Origin: Anaerolineaceae bacterium
GTDB taxonomy: Bacteria > Chloroflexota > Anaerolineae > Aggregatilineales > Phototrophicaceae
DNA: 64,000 nt
Direction of reading: 5' to 3'
NCBI GenBank assembly: GCA_020634135.1
Contig: JACKCG010000005.1
Coordinates: 248,001 to 312,000 of the forward strand
Part shown: one piece after another, positions 1 to 8,745 of the stretch
How positions within the stretch are numbered: the stretch's first letter is position 1
Layout of the letters: the number at the start of each line of letters is the position of its first letter
Translations under genes and position numbers: made by a program
The notes under the pieces: model-generated
The model's input: the letters and a program-made list of their open reading frames with translations, nothing else
Database searches by the model: none
Told to the model about the DNA's origin: nothing

Positions 1-765
1 ATCCAGTTCAACATCGCTGGCGCGGTCTTGCGGGTAAACATCCACCACCGCCGGGTCAACCGTTGTAAACGACCATTTCAACGGTTCAGCCAGTATCGAA
101 CCGTCCACCGCCTCCAGTGCGGTATCCACACTGACGGTATAGGCCGTGCCGCCTGCCAGCGCCGCGTCAGGACGGAAAATGTAGATAGACGTATTCAACC
201 ACTCGCCTGTACCTTCGACAGCCGGCACAATCATGAGTGGATTCGGCAGCGTGCCCATATCCTCAACTGCCACCAACGGCACAACCGGGCGATTGAAAAT
301 CACCGTGATGGCCGCATCGGTTTCGATCCCTGCACTGCCATCCGCCGGCAGGAAATCGGATACTGCCAGGTAGCCGAGCGTATTCAGTTTCAAGGTGTAG
401 GGTTCAATCAGCGCGGCGGCATCCTGGCCGCGCAGCACGGTACTCACGGTGAGCGTGTATTCCGTCGCCCGCTCATAATCAGCAGTGGGCGCAAATGTCA
501 CCACTCCGCTGTTCGCATCGCACGTAACATCACCCGGTATCACCGGAGCGAGACTCACAGCATCCCCCGCCGTAGCACAGTCCAACGGGCGGTCAAAGTA
601 CACCACCACCGGATCATTCAGGCCGAGTTCTTCGCCGGGGAACGGCGCAGAATCGACCACCTGCAACGGCACAACGGGCGGCGTTTCCTGGTAAGCCGCT
701 ATGCCGGAGAAACTTAAGCCCAATAATAGAATGCTCATCAAAAAGAGCAAAGGGTATCTTCGCAT
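1..765 (-). CDS. Secreted Ig-like (Big_5/SbsA-type) domain protein, N-terminal part
   Basis: The reading frame is open from an ATG at 765 to the window edge (255 codons), so only the N-terminus is visible. It starts with a signal peptide (two Arg, then a Leu-rich core, likely cut after GIAA), so the protein is exported. The mature part holds at least two bacterial Ig-like domains of the Big_5 type, recognisable by the repeated pattern proline-x-D/N-G-x-x-G/D-V followed by a strand with F-D/N-R-P. A GGGGG ribosome site precedes the start. In this group such domains often lead large surface proteins, sometimes alpha-2-macroglobulin-like ones; that extension is inference because the rest is outside the window. 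Confidence 0.7.
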   Translation of the reverse strand, partial: MRRYPLLFLMSILLLGLSFSGIAAYQETPPVVPLQVVDSAPFPGEELGLNDPVVVYFDRPLDCATAGDAVSLAPVIPGDVTCDANSGVVTFAPTADYERATEYTLTVSTVLRGQDAAALIEPYTLKLNTLGYLAVSDFLPADGSAGIETDAAITVIFNRPVVPLVAVEDMGTLPNPLMIVPAVEGTGEWLNTSIYIFRPDAALAGGTAYTVSVDTALEAVDGSILAEPLKWSFTTVDPAVVDVYPQDRASDVELD

Positions 766-772
766 CTCAAAA

Positions 773-844
773 CCCCCTGAGATCATACTCACACATACGG
801 CTGCAAGATCGCCGCTACTTTGATTATATGCCAATCTCAGGGGG
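773..844. repeat. Perfect 11-bp inverted repeat around a promoter
   Basis: CCCCCTGAGAT at 773-783 pairs exactly with ATCTCAGGGGG at 834-844, separated by 50 bp. Between the arms lies a minus-strand TATAAT (823-828) that could serve the gene starting at 765. The inner arm overlaps that gene's ribosome binding site. It could be an operator pair or a cruciform; the role is inferred. Confidence 0.5.
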
Positions 845-896
845 AGAGGAAACACGCCTGGCGGATGTTTGCCCGGCGTTCAACCTACGCTGGATA

Positions 897-1541
897 CTAC
901 AGACCGCGTATGTACGTGATCTGAAAACCAAAGATTTCTTTAACGACCTGCCAGTGCAATGCCGCTATCTCCCGCAGCACGGAGATCATATACTCGGTCA
1001 GCGTGGGGTAGCTCTCCGTGACCGGGCTGGGGTAGGCGGTTACGCCGCTCATCTGGAACAGCCAGTTCGCCCTTAGCAGGTGATAGCCATCACTCACGAT
1101 GACAGCGGTCTGCCAGCCATTCGCCTGCATAATCGTATGGGTCTCAAGGGCATTTTCTTCGGTGCTGCGGCTGGCCTCTTCCAGGATAATTGCGCTTGCG
1201 GGGACGCCTGCTGCCAGCAAAGCGGTCTCACAGGCCGAGGCCTCGCTCACTGTCGCCCGCCCAGGATAACCACCGGAGCAGATAATATGCGCAGCGATCC
1301 CCTGCTGCCACAAGGCGGCGGCGTGGTCAGCGCGTCGAATCATGGAAGGGGTAGGCGTGTTATCGGGATTCAACCCCGCGCCCAGCACAATGATTGCATC
1401 AACAGGCCGGGTGTAGTCCGACAAGCCAAACACGTGAATACTGGCGGCCAGTCCAATTTCGAACAGGAATAACAGCACAAAACACACCAGCAAGACCCGC
1501 CGGAAGCGCCTGGACTGAATAACCGTGATAATCCGTCTCAC
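897..1541 (-). CDS. YdcF/ElyC (DUF218) family membrane-anchored protein
   Basis: A 214-residue protein with one N-terminal membrane segment (about residues 17-36) followed by a DUF218 domain. Visible family marks are the strand DAIIVLGAG near residue 48, the GGYPG loop near 90, the E-x-x-S-R-S-T-x-E-N segment near 122 and VSDGYHLLRA near 149. Relatives (E. coli ElyC, SanA, YdcF) sit in the inner membrane and influence envelope integrity; no reaction is firmly assigned. The start is GTG. It lies 17 bp after the upstream gene ending at 1559, so the two are probably co-transcribed. Confidence 0.85.
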   Translation of the reverse strand: MRRIITVIQSRRFRRVLLVCFVLLFLFEIGLAASIHVFGLSDYTRPVDAIIVLGAGLNPDNTPTPSMIRRADHAAALWQQGIAAHIICSGGYPGRATVSEASACETALLAAGVPASAIILEEASRSTEENALETHTIMQANGWQTAVIVSDGYHLLRANWLFQMSGVTAYPSPVTESYPTLTEYMISVLREIAALHWQVVKEIFGFQITYIRGL

Positions 1542-1558
1542 AGTGCGGGACCCATCAT

Positions 1559-2113
1559 TTAGTGGCGCAGCCCGCCATCATTCGGCAGATCAAGATCAAA
1601 GGGCAAATCAGACTCCAGGTCATCCAGCGTCATCTTACCGACCATCCAGCTATCCACCGCCGCTAACCGAATACGCATCACCGGCATAGGGGATGCGCCA
1701 AATGTGATGGATGGCTGCGGAACGATTATCATCGGGTCTTTGAGGTGCAGATGCCGGATCAATGGCAAATCCATTGCTTCCAGTTCCGCTTCATCTTTGC
1801 CGGTAAATTCCTCTAGATCAACATCTTCTTTCAAGGAACGGAAGTCAAACAGTTCTTCAACCGCCTTGATGTCCGCTTCCGAGGGTGACTCCATGCCGCG
1901 CCTGGCCTGCCGGATAAATGTCTCGCTGAGAGTAGAAAGGTACTCTTTCTCGCTCACCAGCGTTCCAGTGACGACTGTTCCATGCATAAACAGCGTGATC
2001 CCCAGCGGCATCCCGGTCTTATTGACCAGCCCGGAGATCAAATCCGCCAGCAAAAAATCCGGTTCCAACCAGAATCCGGAATCTTCCGGCTCCATGTCCA
2101 TAGAGTCCCACAT
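1559..2113 (-). CDS. Conserved protein, possibly GvpU-like
   Basis: I chose the ATG at 2113 because AGAGG lies at a good distance before it; the frame is open to a GTG at 2143. The product is about 184 acidic residues. Its N-terminal half (DFLLADLISGLV, then GITLFMHG and GTLVSEKEYL) resembles the small accessory protein GvpU of gas vesicle clusters, which has the same two-strand pattern ending in SG/TGTL. No gas vesicle structural gene is near, so a broader family role unrelated to buoyancy is likely. The C-terminal half, with PQPSITFGASPMPVMRIRL and an acidic tail, is unassigned. The GvpU link is tentative. Confidence 0.6.
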   Translation of the reverse strand: MWDSMDMEPEDSGFWLEPDFLLADLISGLVNKTGMPLGITLFMHGTVVTGTLVSEKEYLSTLSETFIRQARRGMESPSEADIKAVEELFDFRSLKEDVDLEEFTGKDEAELEAMDLPLIRHLHLKDPMIIVPQPSITFGASPMPVMRIRLAAVDSWMVGKMTLDDLESDLPFDLDLPNDGGLRH

Positions 2114-2170
2114 ACAGCCTACCTCTGTTGCTACCCGGCTCACAGCACCGGATTATACATCATTCGAGTT

Positions 2171-2206
2171 TAAAAACGCAGCGCCTACCGGGTTGGCAGG
2201 CGCTGC
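2171..2206 (-). terminator. Intrinsic terminator of nrdJ
   Basis: GCAGCGCCT (2178-2186) and AGGCGCTGC (2198-2206) form a perfect 9-bp stem. Read on the minus strand it is followed by GTTTTTAAA, and it lies 22 bp after the nrdJ stop, the textbook layout of a rho-independent terminator. Confidence 0.85.
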
Positions 2207-2227
2207 AAGCATCAACACCTTAGCGCG

Positions 2228-5200
2228 TCAGCACTCGCTGTAGCCGCACGTCAGGCACTTACGGCAGCCTTCAATCCGCATCAGGCTGACTGTGCCGCAT
2301 TCGGGACACATGTCCGCGCCGGAAAGCACTCCAAATGCCTGCGTCCCTGGCGTCGGAGCAGCCGATTCCGTTTTTGCCGGAGCATCAGGAGTCCCGTTCC
2401 CCATCGGCAGCCCTAACTGTTGGGGTTCATCCAGTGGGAAGTAGTTTTCCAGCAGCGCCCCGGCCACCGCGTCCGGCAGCGAAGTCACCCGCCCGTTGCC
2501 GAAGCCGACCTGACGCGCACCGCCAATGCCCTGCAACTGCTCAATAATCAGCTTGAGCATTTCCATCCGGTTCTGCGGCGCGGTAGAACGCAGTTGCAGC
2601 GAGATCATGCGCCCCAGGCCATCCGCGTCCGCTTGAATATCACTGCCAGCCTTACCCACCGTGATAAACACCTCGAACGGATAGCCCTTATCATCACTAT
2701 TCATGGTGATATAGCCCTTGCCGAACGGCGTTTGCCGCCGGACAGTCACGCCGGACAACCGGCTGGGACGCGGGTAGACATGGTGTGGCGTGGTAACTTG
2801 TGTCACCTGGGCGGATTCCTGCGGTTTTGATTTCTCCGCCCGTTCGTCGCCCTTGAGCATCAATACCTGTTCGTCGCGGCTGCCATCGCGGTAAATCGTC
2901 CCGCCCTTGCAACCCAGATCATACATATACTCGTAGAGTTCGCTGACCTGCTCTACGGTATACTCATTAGGCACATTGCATGTCTTACTGATGCTTGAAT
3001 CGACCCATCGCTGGATAGCGCCCTGCACCTTGACATGGTCCTCCGGGGAGAGTTCCATTGCCGTAACGAAATAATCCGGCAGTTCGTTTGCATCAGGGTG
3101 CGTTTCAAACCACTCTTTGACCAGCGGCACTTGTTCCTCGTGCAGCCCCAGGCGGCTCTTGCGATAGTATACCCATGAGAAGAAGGGTTCAATCCCGGTG
3201 GACGTGTTGACCATCGTTCCGGTAGTCCCTGTAGGAGCCTGCGTGGTCAGCGTAACATTGCGAATACCGTGCTTCCGCACATTTTCGCGAATATCCTCCG
3301 GCATGGTCTCCATATAGCCACTTTGCAGGAACGGTTCGACCTTAAACTGCGGGAATGGGCCTTTCTCCGCCGCCAGTTCGATGGAAGTTTCATAAATCGC
3401 CCGCGCCAAAAAGCCGTACAGCTTATCAATAAACGCCACCGACTCATCACTGCCATAACGAATACCCAGGCGAATCATCAATTCCGCCAGTCCCATATTG
3501 TTCAAGCCGACCCGCCGTTCGCCGAGCTGCTGCTGGCTGTTCTGCTCGAAAAAGTATGGTGTAATATCAATCACGTTATCGAGAAAACGAGTCGCATAGC
3601 GGGCAGTTCTATCCAGGTCTTCCCAGTTCACGTCATGGGTATCAGCGTCATAGAATTGCGCCAGATTGATCGCGCCGAGATTGCACACGCCAAACGCGGG
3701 TAATCCTTGCTCACCGCAGTTGTGGATCACAAAACCGTTCCCGATAAACGAATGCGTGAGCGGCTCCGTTAAATCAAAGACATATTCACTGCCTTGTGCG
3801 GTAATGGACTCTACAGTGGCAACAAAGTGCTCTGCGTATGGCCCACGCTTTCCCCGTGTAATATAGCCCAGGAGTTTCTCCTGTTTATACTCAACAAGAA
3901 AACCAATCTCATCTGCAAAAACGGTGAGATTGTGTTTCGACACAACCAGTTCATGCTGGGCTGCACACCAGTACGGCCTCAGTTGGCGGTTTGAATCCGG
4001 CATATTTCGGTAACCAGCCTCGCGCCGGGTACGGTAAATACGGCTGGCAACTCCAAAATTCAACAGGAGTCGTTGGACGCCCTCCAGTAGTTCCAGGTTA
4101 CTGGCAGCGAGTCGAACGCTGCCTCCCTTCTCGCCACCATCCTGGAAACTTCCGTCAGCCGTAAAGAGCGCCTGCAAAAACCCGCGCTGCATATCTTCTG
4201 TGCCGGTAAGGACACTTTCAGGGACGATATGTTTGTTATCCCCCAGACCGGATTCGTGAGCCACAGATGCCAACCGGGTAGAGCTAACCCGGGCCTCATC
4301 CCGGTTCGCCACCTCCGTTACGCCGACCGTATAAGCACGCTGACCAACGGTATGAGGCAATACCAGGTCATTGACATACTCGGCAAATAACGGGGCCAGT
4401 TCGCGCTTTTCCTCACCGAAAAATGAGAGCACAACCTCATCCCGCTTCAGCGTACCATCGCCAACCAGCCAACCCAGAACACGACCGAGTTGGAGCGAGC
4501 CTTTGGAACCAAAACCCCCTTTGCGGTTGAGAATGTGTACCTTGTCGCCAGGCTCCAGGTCCTGTAATTCTATCCACCCGGATGGCGTCATCAGTCGGTG
4601 GTCAGCCGTTGCGCGGAGGTAATACCCTTCTTTGGTTTGAAGGCGGAAAACTGGCTTGGAGCCGGTTAGGAACACACGCGAAGCAGGTGTGGTCGCTTCC
4701 AAATGACCGAAACGCCCATCGGTGACGACATTCACATTCTGCTCTTGATCGAACAGTTCACGGGCGCTTACAAGGCCGTTAGATGTATAGATGAGCGTAT
4801 CTCCCGTGACACAGGGATTGGTGCTGATGATGGGCGCATAGTACCAACTATTGGACATTTTGTTATAGCGCTCCCGGAAGAACACACCCGGCTCGGCGCT
4901 CGCCCACGCGCTTTCGATAATTGCGTTCCACACATCACGCGCTTTGACCGTGCGATAATGAACAACGCGACGCCCGGCGGCAACCCACGTTTCCAGGTTG
5001 CCATCCCATACATCATCATAATCGTCATAGCTCGTATCCGGGAAGACCAGTTCCCAGTCTGCATCAGCCTTCACCGCTTCCATCATCTTGTCGGATACAC
5101 CAACGCTGATATTGGCGTTCGTTATCTGGCCCGCCGTGCGCTTACTCTGAATGAAATCCAGCACATCCGGGTGCCAGTCATTGAGAATCAACATGAGGGC

Positions 5201-5869
5201 GCCCCGCCTCGAACCTCCCTGTTCGATCAGCCCAGTGACGAAGCTGTATAGCGCACCCCAGGAAACTGATCCACTGGAGCGTCCATTGACACCCTTCACA
5301 TAGGATTGCTTGGGACGCAGGCTTGAAATATTAATGCCGACCCCACCACCCCGTGACATAATTTCCGTCATCTGCAGCAGCGTCTCAATAATGCCGCCGC
5401 GAGAGTCACGGGGAGAAGGGACAACATAGCAGTTATAGAACGTAAGTTCTTGATCTGTCCCGGCAGCGGTTAGGATGCGCCCGCCGGGGACAAATTTCCA
5501 ATCTTCCAACAGCCAGCGAAAACGCTCCGCCCACTGCTGCTGAAGCTCCGGCGAAGTTTCTGCGGCGGCGACCCCGGCGGCAACTCGATCCATCATCTGA
5601 CCGGGATCAGTTTCCAGCGGCTTGTCCACATGCTCAATATCGCGTTCAACAACGTCGCCATCCAGCAGTTTGATCGTCACCACCGGCAAGGTCATTTCCA
5701 TGACAGTGCCAACTTCCCGCTGGCCGGTCTTGGCATCCACTACCACAATCACCATATCGCCAACCGCCAGCGTGGAGCGCGTCATATCCTTCTGGGCATA
5801 ACGATCCAGAAAGATTTTATAGCCCAATTCATGTAACGCATTGTGTTTGGTCGCTTCTGATTGAACCAT
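2228..5869 (-). CDS. nrdJ: B12-dependent (class II) ribonucleotide reductase NrdJ, interrupted by an intein
   Basis: It reduces ribonucleotides to deoxyribonucleotides with an adenosylcobalamin-derived radical. The ATG at 5869 has GGGAG before it; the frame is open to 5974, but the extra 35 residues look unlike the family. Excluding the 365-residue intein, the exteins total about 848 residues, usual for NrdJ. Visible parts are the N-terminal reductase region (GGRILTAAGT), the finger-loop motif N-P-C-G-E rebuilt by splicing, the phosphate-binding segment TQAPTGTTGTM, and a C-terminal Cys-rich redox/zinc tail (CPECG, CRKC, CLTCG, final C). A terminator follows at 2171. A weak promoter (TAGACA, 17 bp, TAAAGT) may lie near 6013-6041. 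I saw no cobalamin riboswitch. Confidence 0.95.
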   Translation of the reverse strand: MVQSEATKHNALHELGYKIFLDRYAQKDMTRSTLAVGDMVIVVVDAKTGQREVGTVMEMTLPVVTIKLLDGDVVERDIEHVDKPLETDPGQMMDRVAAGVAAAETSPELQQQWAERFRWLLEDWKFVPGGRILTAAGTDQELTFYNCYVVPSPRDSRGGIIETLLQMTEIMSRGGGVGINISSLRPKQSYVKGVNGRSSGSVSWGALYSFVTGLIEQGGSRRGALMLILNDWHPDVLDFIQSKRTAGQITNANISVGVSDKMMEAVKADADWELVFPDTSYDDYDDVWDGNLETWVAAGRRVVHYRTVKARDVWNAIIESAWASAEPGVFFRERYNKMSNSWYYAPIISTNPCVTGDTLIYTSNGLVSARELFDQEQNVNVVTDGRFGHLEATTPASRVFLTGSKPVFRLQTKEGYYLRATADHRLMTPSGWIELQDLEPGDKVHILNRKGGFGSKGSLQLGRVLGWLVGDGTLKRDEVVLSFFGEEKRELAPLFAEYVNDLVLPHTVGQRAYTVGVTEVANRDEARVSSTRLASVAHESGLGDNKHIVPESVLTGTEDMQRGFLQALFTADGSFQDGGEKGGSVRLAASNLELLEGVQRLLLNFGVASRIYRTRREAGYRNMPDSNRQLRPYWCAAQHELVVSKHNLTVFADEIGFLVEYKQEKLLGYITRGKRGPYAEHFVATVESITAQGSEYVFDLTEPLTHSFIGNGFVIHNCGEQGLPAFGVCNLGAINLAQFYDADTHDVNWEDLDRTARYATRFLDNVIDITPYFFEQNSQQQLGERRVGLNNMGLAELMIRLGIRYGSDESVAFIDKLYGFLARAIYETSIELAAEKGPFPQFKVEPFLQSGYMETMPEDIRENVRKHGIRNVTLTTQAPTGTTGTMVNTSTGIEPFFSWVYYRKSRLGLHEEQVPLVKEWFETHPDANELPDYFVTAMELSPEDHVKVQGAIQRWVDSSISKTCNVPNEYTVEQVSELYEYMYDLGCKGGTIYRDGSRDEQVLMLKGDERAEKSKPQESAQVTQVTTPHHVYPRPSRLSGVTVRRQTPFGKGYITMNSDDKGYPFEVFITVGKAGSDIQADADGLGRMISLQLRSTAPQNRMEMLKLIIEQLQGIGGARQVGFGNGRVTSLPDAVAGALLENYFPLDEPQQLGLPMGNGTPDAPAKTESAAPTPGTQAFGVLSGADMCPECGTVSLMRIEGCRKCLTCGYSEC
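3719..4813 (-). mobile_element. Intein with LAGLIDADG homing endonuclease inside NrdJ
   Basis: A 365-residue in-frame insert. It begins with Cys in CVTGDTLIYT (block A), carries the T-A-D-H of block B about 70 residues in, and ends in V-I-H-N before the extein Cys (blocks F/G). Two dodecapeptide motifs, LGRVLGWLVGDG and LQALFTADGSF, mark a LAGLIDADG endonuclease domain about 100 residues apart. All splicing residues (Cys1, block B His, penultimate His, terminal Asn, Cys+1) are present, so it should be splicing-competent. The insertion lies between P and C of the N-P-C-G-E motif, so the +1 nucleophile is also the thiyl-radical cysteine of the enzyme. Confidence 0.95.
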
Positions 5870-6189
5870 ATTGATACAATCTCCCGGCTTTATTAATAAT
5901 ACAAATGTTCTACGCAGCATGGGAAAAAGAAGCCAAACCCCCACCGTGTGATAACAAAATGGGGGCACAATCAACCCATGTTTGGCTGCTAATTGATGTT
6001 GGATTTCGTTATGTACTTTATCATGATCGGAGTTTTGTGTCTACTGAAATTCAGGCATGGTTTGGTTAGAAAATAGTCGGTGAACTGTTACAAATTTCCC
6101 ACAAAAAGCCACAATTCCCAAACAGCCAATTCTTCCACACCGGGCTATAATTCGGAATACGACTGGCTCACACTCATAAGAGAGAACAC
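5870..6189. promoter_or_regulatory. Divergent intergenic region between nrdJ and the YfhO-like gene
   Basis: A plus-strand TATAAT at 6146-6151 is the best promoter sign for the gene at 6190; no good -35 is seen. On the minus strand CCCCCA/TGGGGG (5938-5943 and 5960-5965) can form a 6-bp stem in the nrdJ leader, followed by a T-rich stretch, so attenuation is possible. I found no NrdR box and no cobalamin riboswitch. Confidence 0.4.
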
Positions 6190-8745
6190 GTGTCCCGAAC
6201 CTCTTTCGCCATTGCGCCGCGCCGCGCTTTCACGAAAACAATGCGCCTGTTATGGCATCGGTTGGGCCATCTCGCGCTGCTGGAACTGGCAGCAATTACC
6301 CTGATGGGTGTGTTGTATATCACGTATTTCGCCCCAGTCCCGCAGTATGTTGACCAACACAATATTGACCCGCAGCCGCTGCTGGATATTCTGCTTAACC
6401 CGGAAATGCGCCAGACTGGACTGGAACACGAACGACTGGCCGGGGTACTGATTCCGGCGGAAATCGGCCTCAAAGAGTTTGGCTATATCCCTGCCTGGAA
6501 TCCGTATATGGGGACAGGCGAACCCCTCATCAACAACGCCTTCAGCTACCTGTTCAATCCATTTTACAGCTTGCCAGTGCTGCTGCTGGGGGCGTCGGAA
6601 GGCAGCAAGCTCGCTATGATTCTGGCGGTCTTCATCGCCGGGTACAGCATGTGGGCACTGGGACGGGCTATCGGCATTGGCGCTGCCGGGCGCGTGACCA
6701 CTGCCGCCCTCTATATGATGAGTGGCGGTATCTCGGCTAAGTTTTACCAGGGGCACTTTCAACTCGGCCTGAGTCTGGCGTGGGTGCCGCTGGTGCTGGC
6801 CGGGTTATGGTGGACACTCCGCACACGTGACCGCCGCGCCCCGATATTCATGGCCGTCGCTTTCGCTCTGTTGTTTTTCTCCGGCAATATCTATTACACG
6901 CTCCACACCCTTATCAGCGTTGCCGTCGTTACCCTGCTTCATCTGTGGGATCAACCAATGGAATCCAGAACGTGGCGATTTCGCGGAGATCGCCTGCGCC
7001 GGGTGCTGATCGGAGGCGGGTTCGCTTTCGGGCTGGCGGCGCTGCAATTCATCCCCGTGTGGGCAGTGCGCGACTTTGTAGACCACGCCGTGCAGCATTT
7101 CGACAGCTCCGGCCAACTCGTTGGGCGCTACGGCCTGGCACAGGCTGCCGCTAACCTGATCTATCCCTGGCCCAAATGGATTGTATTTGAGCAGCCCAAT
7201 GTCGGCCTCGCTGCCGTAGTGGACTATGCATACATCGGCCCGGCGATATTTGCCTTCATCCTGACAGGCATGGGGGCAGCATTAGCCGGGCGCATGGCCG
7301 CCGCCCAGCGTTACAGCCGGGAACTCGTGGCCGGGCTGCTGCTGGCATTGCTTATGATGGTTTGGGGCGCTGGGCAAACACCGGTATTAGCCTGGCTGTA
7401 TGCCCATTTCCCCCTCCTGGAGGAATTCCGATTCGTAGGCCGCGCACTCACAGTCGCCGCGCTGTGGTGGATTGTCCTGGCTGGCATCGGCGTTGATATC
7501 CTGTGGCGCTCCGCAGACAAACTCGCGCCGAATACAGCCCGCTATGATCGCCGGCATCTGCTGCTTATACTTGGCTTTACTCTGGGTGCGTGGAGCTACC
7601 TTTTCGCCTATAGTTTGGCCGGACAAACAACCCGCCTCAACATGGTGCTGCACAATTTTCGTTGGTTGAATGCACTGGACGCTATCCGGTTCACCAGCTT
7701 CCCGCAGGCGACAGAGACGCTCTGGTTACTTCTGCTGGCTGCTATGGGGCTGGATACAGCGCTGCGCCTGCTGTGGCTGGGTATGCAACGGCTGCGAAAC
7801 CACAACACAGTGTTCCTGCGTTCAGCAGCAGCACGGCTGATACGGGTCAGCATTCTGGCGCTGGCTATCGCGGCGGTGGCCGATGTGATGCCGGCAAATA
7901 GCCAGTTATTCACGTTCCAGAAGCCCCTGGGCAACTATAATCAACTTTACGAAACCGCCCGGCAAGCCCAACCGGATGCACCGTTCCCAGCCATTAATTT
8001 GCCGTTTACCCCCCTCGCCTACGATGCCTATTATGCCCGTGTCCGCAACTGGGGCTTGAACGAAGGCTGGACACCTGTAGCGCTGCCAGGTGTATTAATG
8101 CCGGGCCGTGTGATCCCGAATTTTTCGCGTTGGGCCGTTGTGATCGCCGATGACATCTTTGGCCCATCCGGGGAGTATTCACGGCGATTCGTAGAGACGT
8201 ACAACTACCAACTACGCGACTGCCAGGGGTTCCCTAACTTCCCTGCGGGTCAGGCCTGCGCTGCCGGCACACCTGCTACTGCGCTGCTTTACGAGTACCG
8301 CGCCGCCTTACCATACGCCTTTATTGTCTCCAGTGACCAACTGCGCGATGCGCCAGAGGCTATCACAAGTGAAACCGTCCTCTCCGCAACCGTCATCACC
8401 CACACACTGGACACGATTACCGTTCAGGCCACCGCGCCCTCCCAGAATCAAACAGAGGGCATCAGCCCTCTGCCAGCGTACTACCTGGTTGTTGAGGAAA
8501 CACATTTTCCAGGATGGGAAGCATCAGCGAATAACACCCCCATCGAAACTGTCACGATTCAGACCGAAAATATTGCGACTGAACCGACCAAAGGATTCAT
8601 CGGCATTCCCATGCTGCCCGGCACACACACCTACACATTGCGGTTTCAACCGCCGGGATTTATCCTGGGGCTGCTCGTTTTCAGTATCACACTGGTCGCG
8701 CAGGCTGCTTACCTGTTATACCCGCGACCACACCATCAATCCTAG
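6190..8745 (+). CDS. YfhO-like polytopic membrane protein
   Basis: An 851-residue integral membrane protein beginning at GTG with AGAGAG before it. A long first extracytoplasmic loop after TM1 contains WNPYMGTGEPLINN, resembling the catalytic-loop position of GT-C glycosyltransferases. About a dozen further membrane segments follow to residue 570, then a soluble domain (about 600-820) with HFPGWEASANN, typical of YfhO-family C-termini, and a last membrane segment. YfhO proteins are linked to glycosylation of envelope polymers such as lipoteichoic acid; the substrate here is unknown. It converges with ftsZ and the two stop codons share the palindrome CTAG. Confidence 0.8.
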   Translation: MSRTSFAIAPRRAFTKTMRLLWHRLGHLALLELAAITLMGVLYITYFAPVPQYVDQHNIDPQPLLDILLNPEMRQTGLEHERLAGVLIPAEIGLKEFGYIPAWNPYMGTGEPLINNAFSYLFNPFYSLPVLLLGASEGSKLAMILAVFIAGYSMWALGRAIGIGAAGRVTTAALYMMSGGISAKFYQGHFQLGLSLAWVPLVLAGLWWTLRTRDRRAPIFMAVAFALLFFSGNIYYTLHTLISVAVVTLLHLWDQPMESRTWRFRGDRLRRVLIGGGFAFGLAALQFIPVWAVRDFVDHAVQHFDSSGQLVGRYGLAQAAANLIYPWPKWIVFEQPNVGLAAVVDYAYIGPAIFAFILTGMGAALAGRMAAAQRYSRELVAGLLLALLMMVWGAGQTPVLAWLYAHFPLLEEFRFVGRALTVAALWWIVLAGIGVDILWRSADKLAPNTARYDRRHLLLILGFTLGAWSYLFAYSLAGQTTRLNMVLHNFRWLNALDAIRFTSFPQATETLWLLLLAAMGLDTALRLLWLGMQRLRNHNTVFLRSAAARLIRVSILALAIAAVADVMPANSQLFTFQKPLGNYNQLYETARQAQPDAPFPAINLPFTPLAYDAYYARVRNWGLNEGWTPVALPGVLMPGRVIPNFSRWAVVIADDIFGPSGEYSRRFVETYNYQLRDCQGFPNFPAGQACAAGTPATALLYEYRAALPYAFIVSSDQLRDAPEAITSETVLSATVITHTLDTITVQATAPSQNQTEGISPLPAYYLVVEETHFPGWEASANNTPIETVTIQTENIATEPTKGFIGIPMLPGTHTYTLRFQPPGFILGLLVFSITLVAQAAYLLYPRPHHQS

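Noticed and set aside
28..717. Long plus-strand frame at the window start
   Set aside because: It is the antisense shadow of the Ig-domain gene, which has a signal peptide, a ribosome site and family motifs on the minus strand.
5870..6189. Cobalamin riboswitch or NrdR box before nrdJ
   Set aside because: Neither a B12-box-like core nor paired NrdR boxes were found on either strand.
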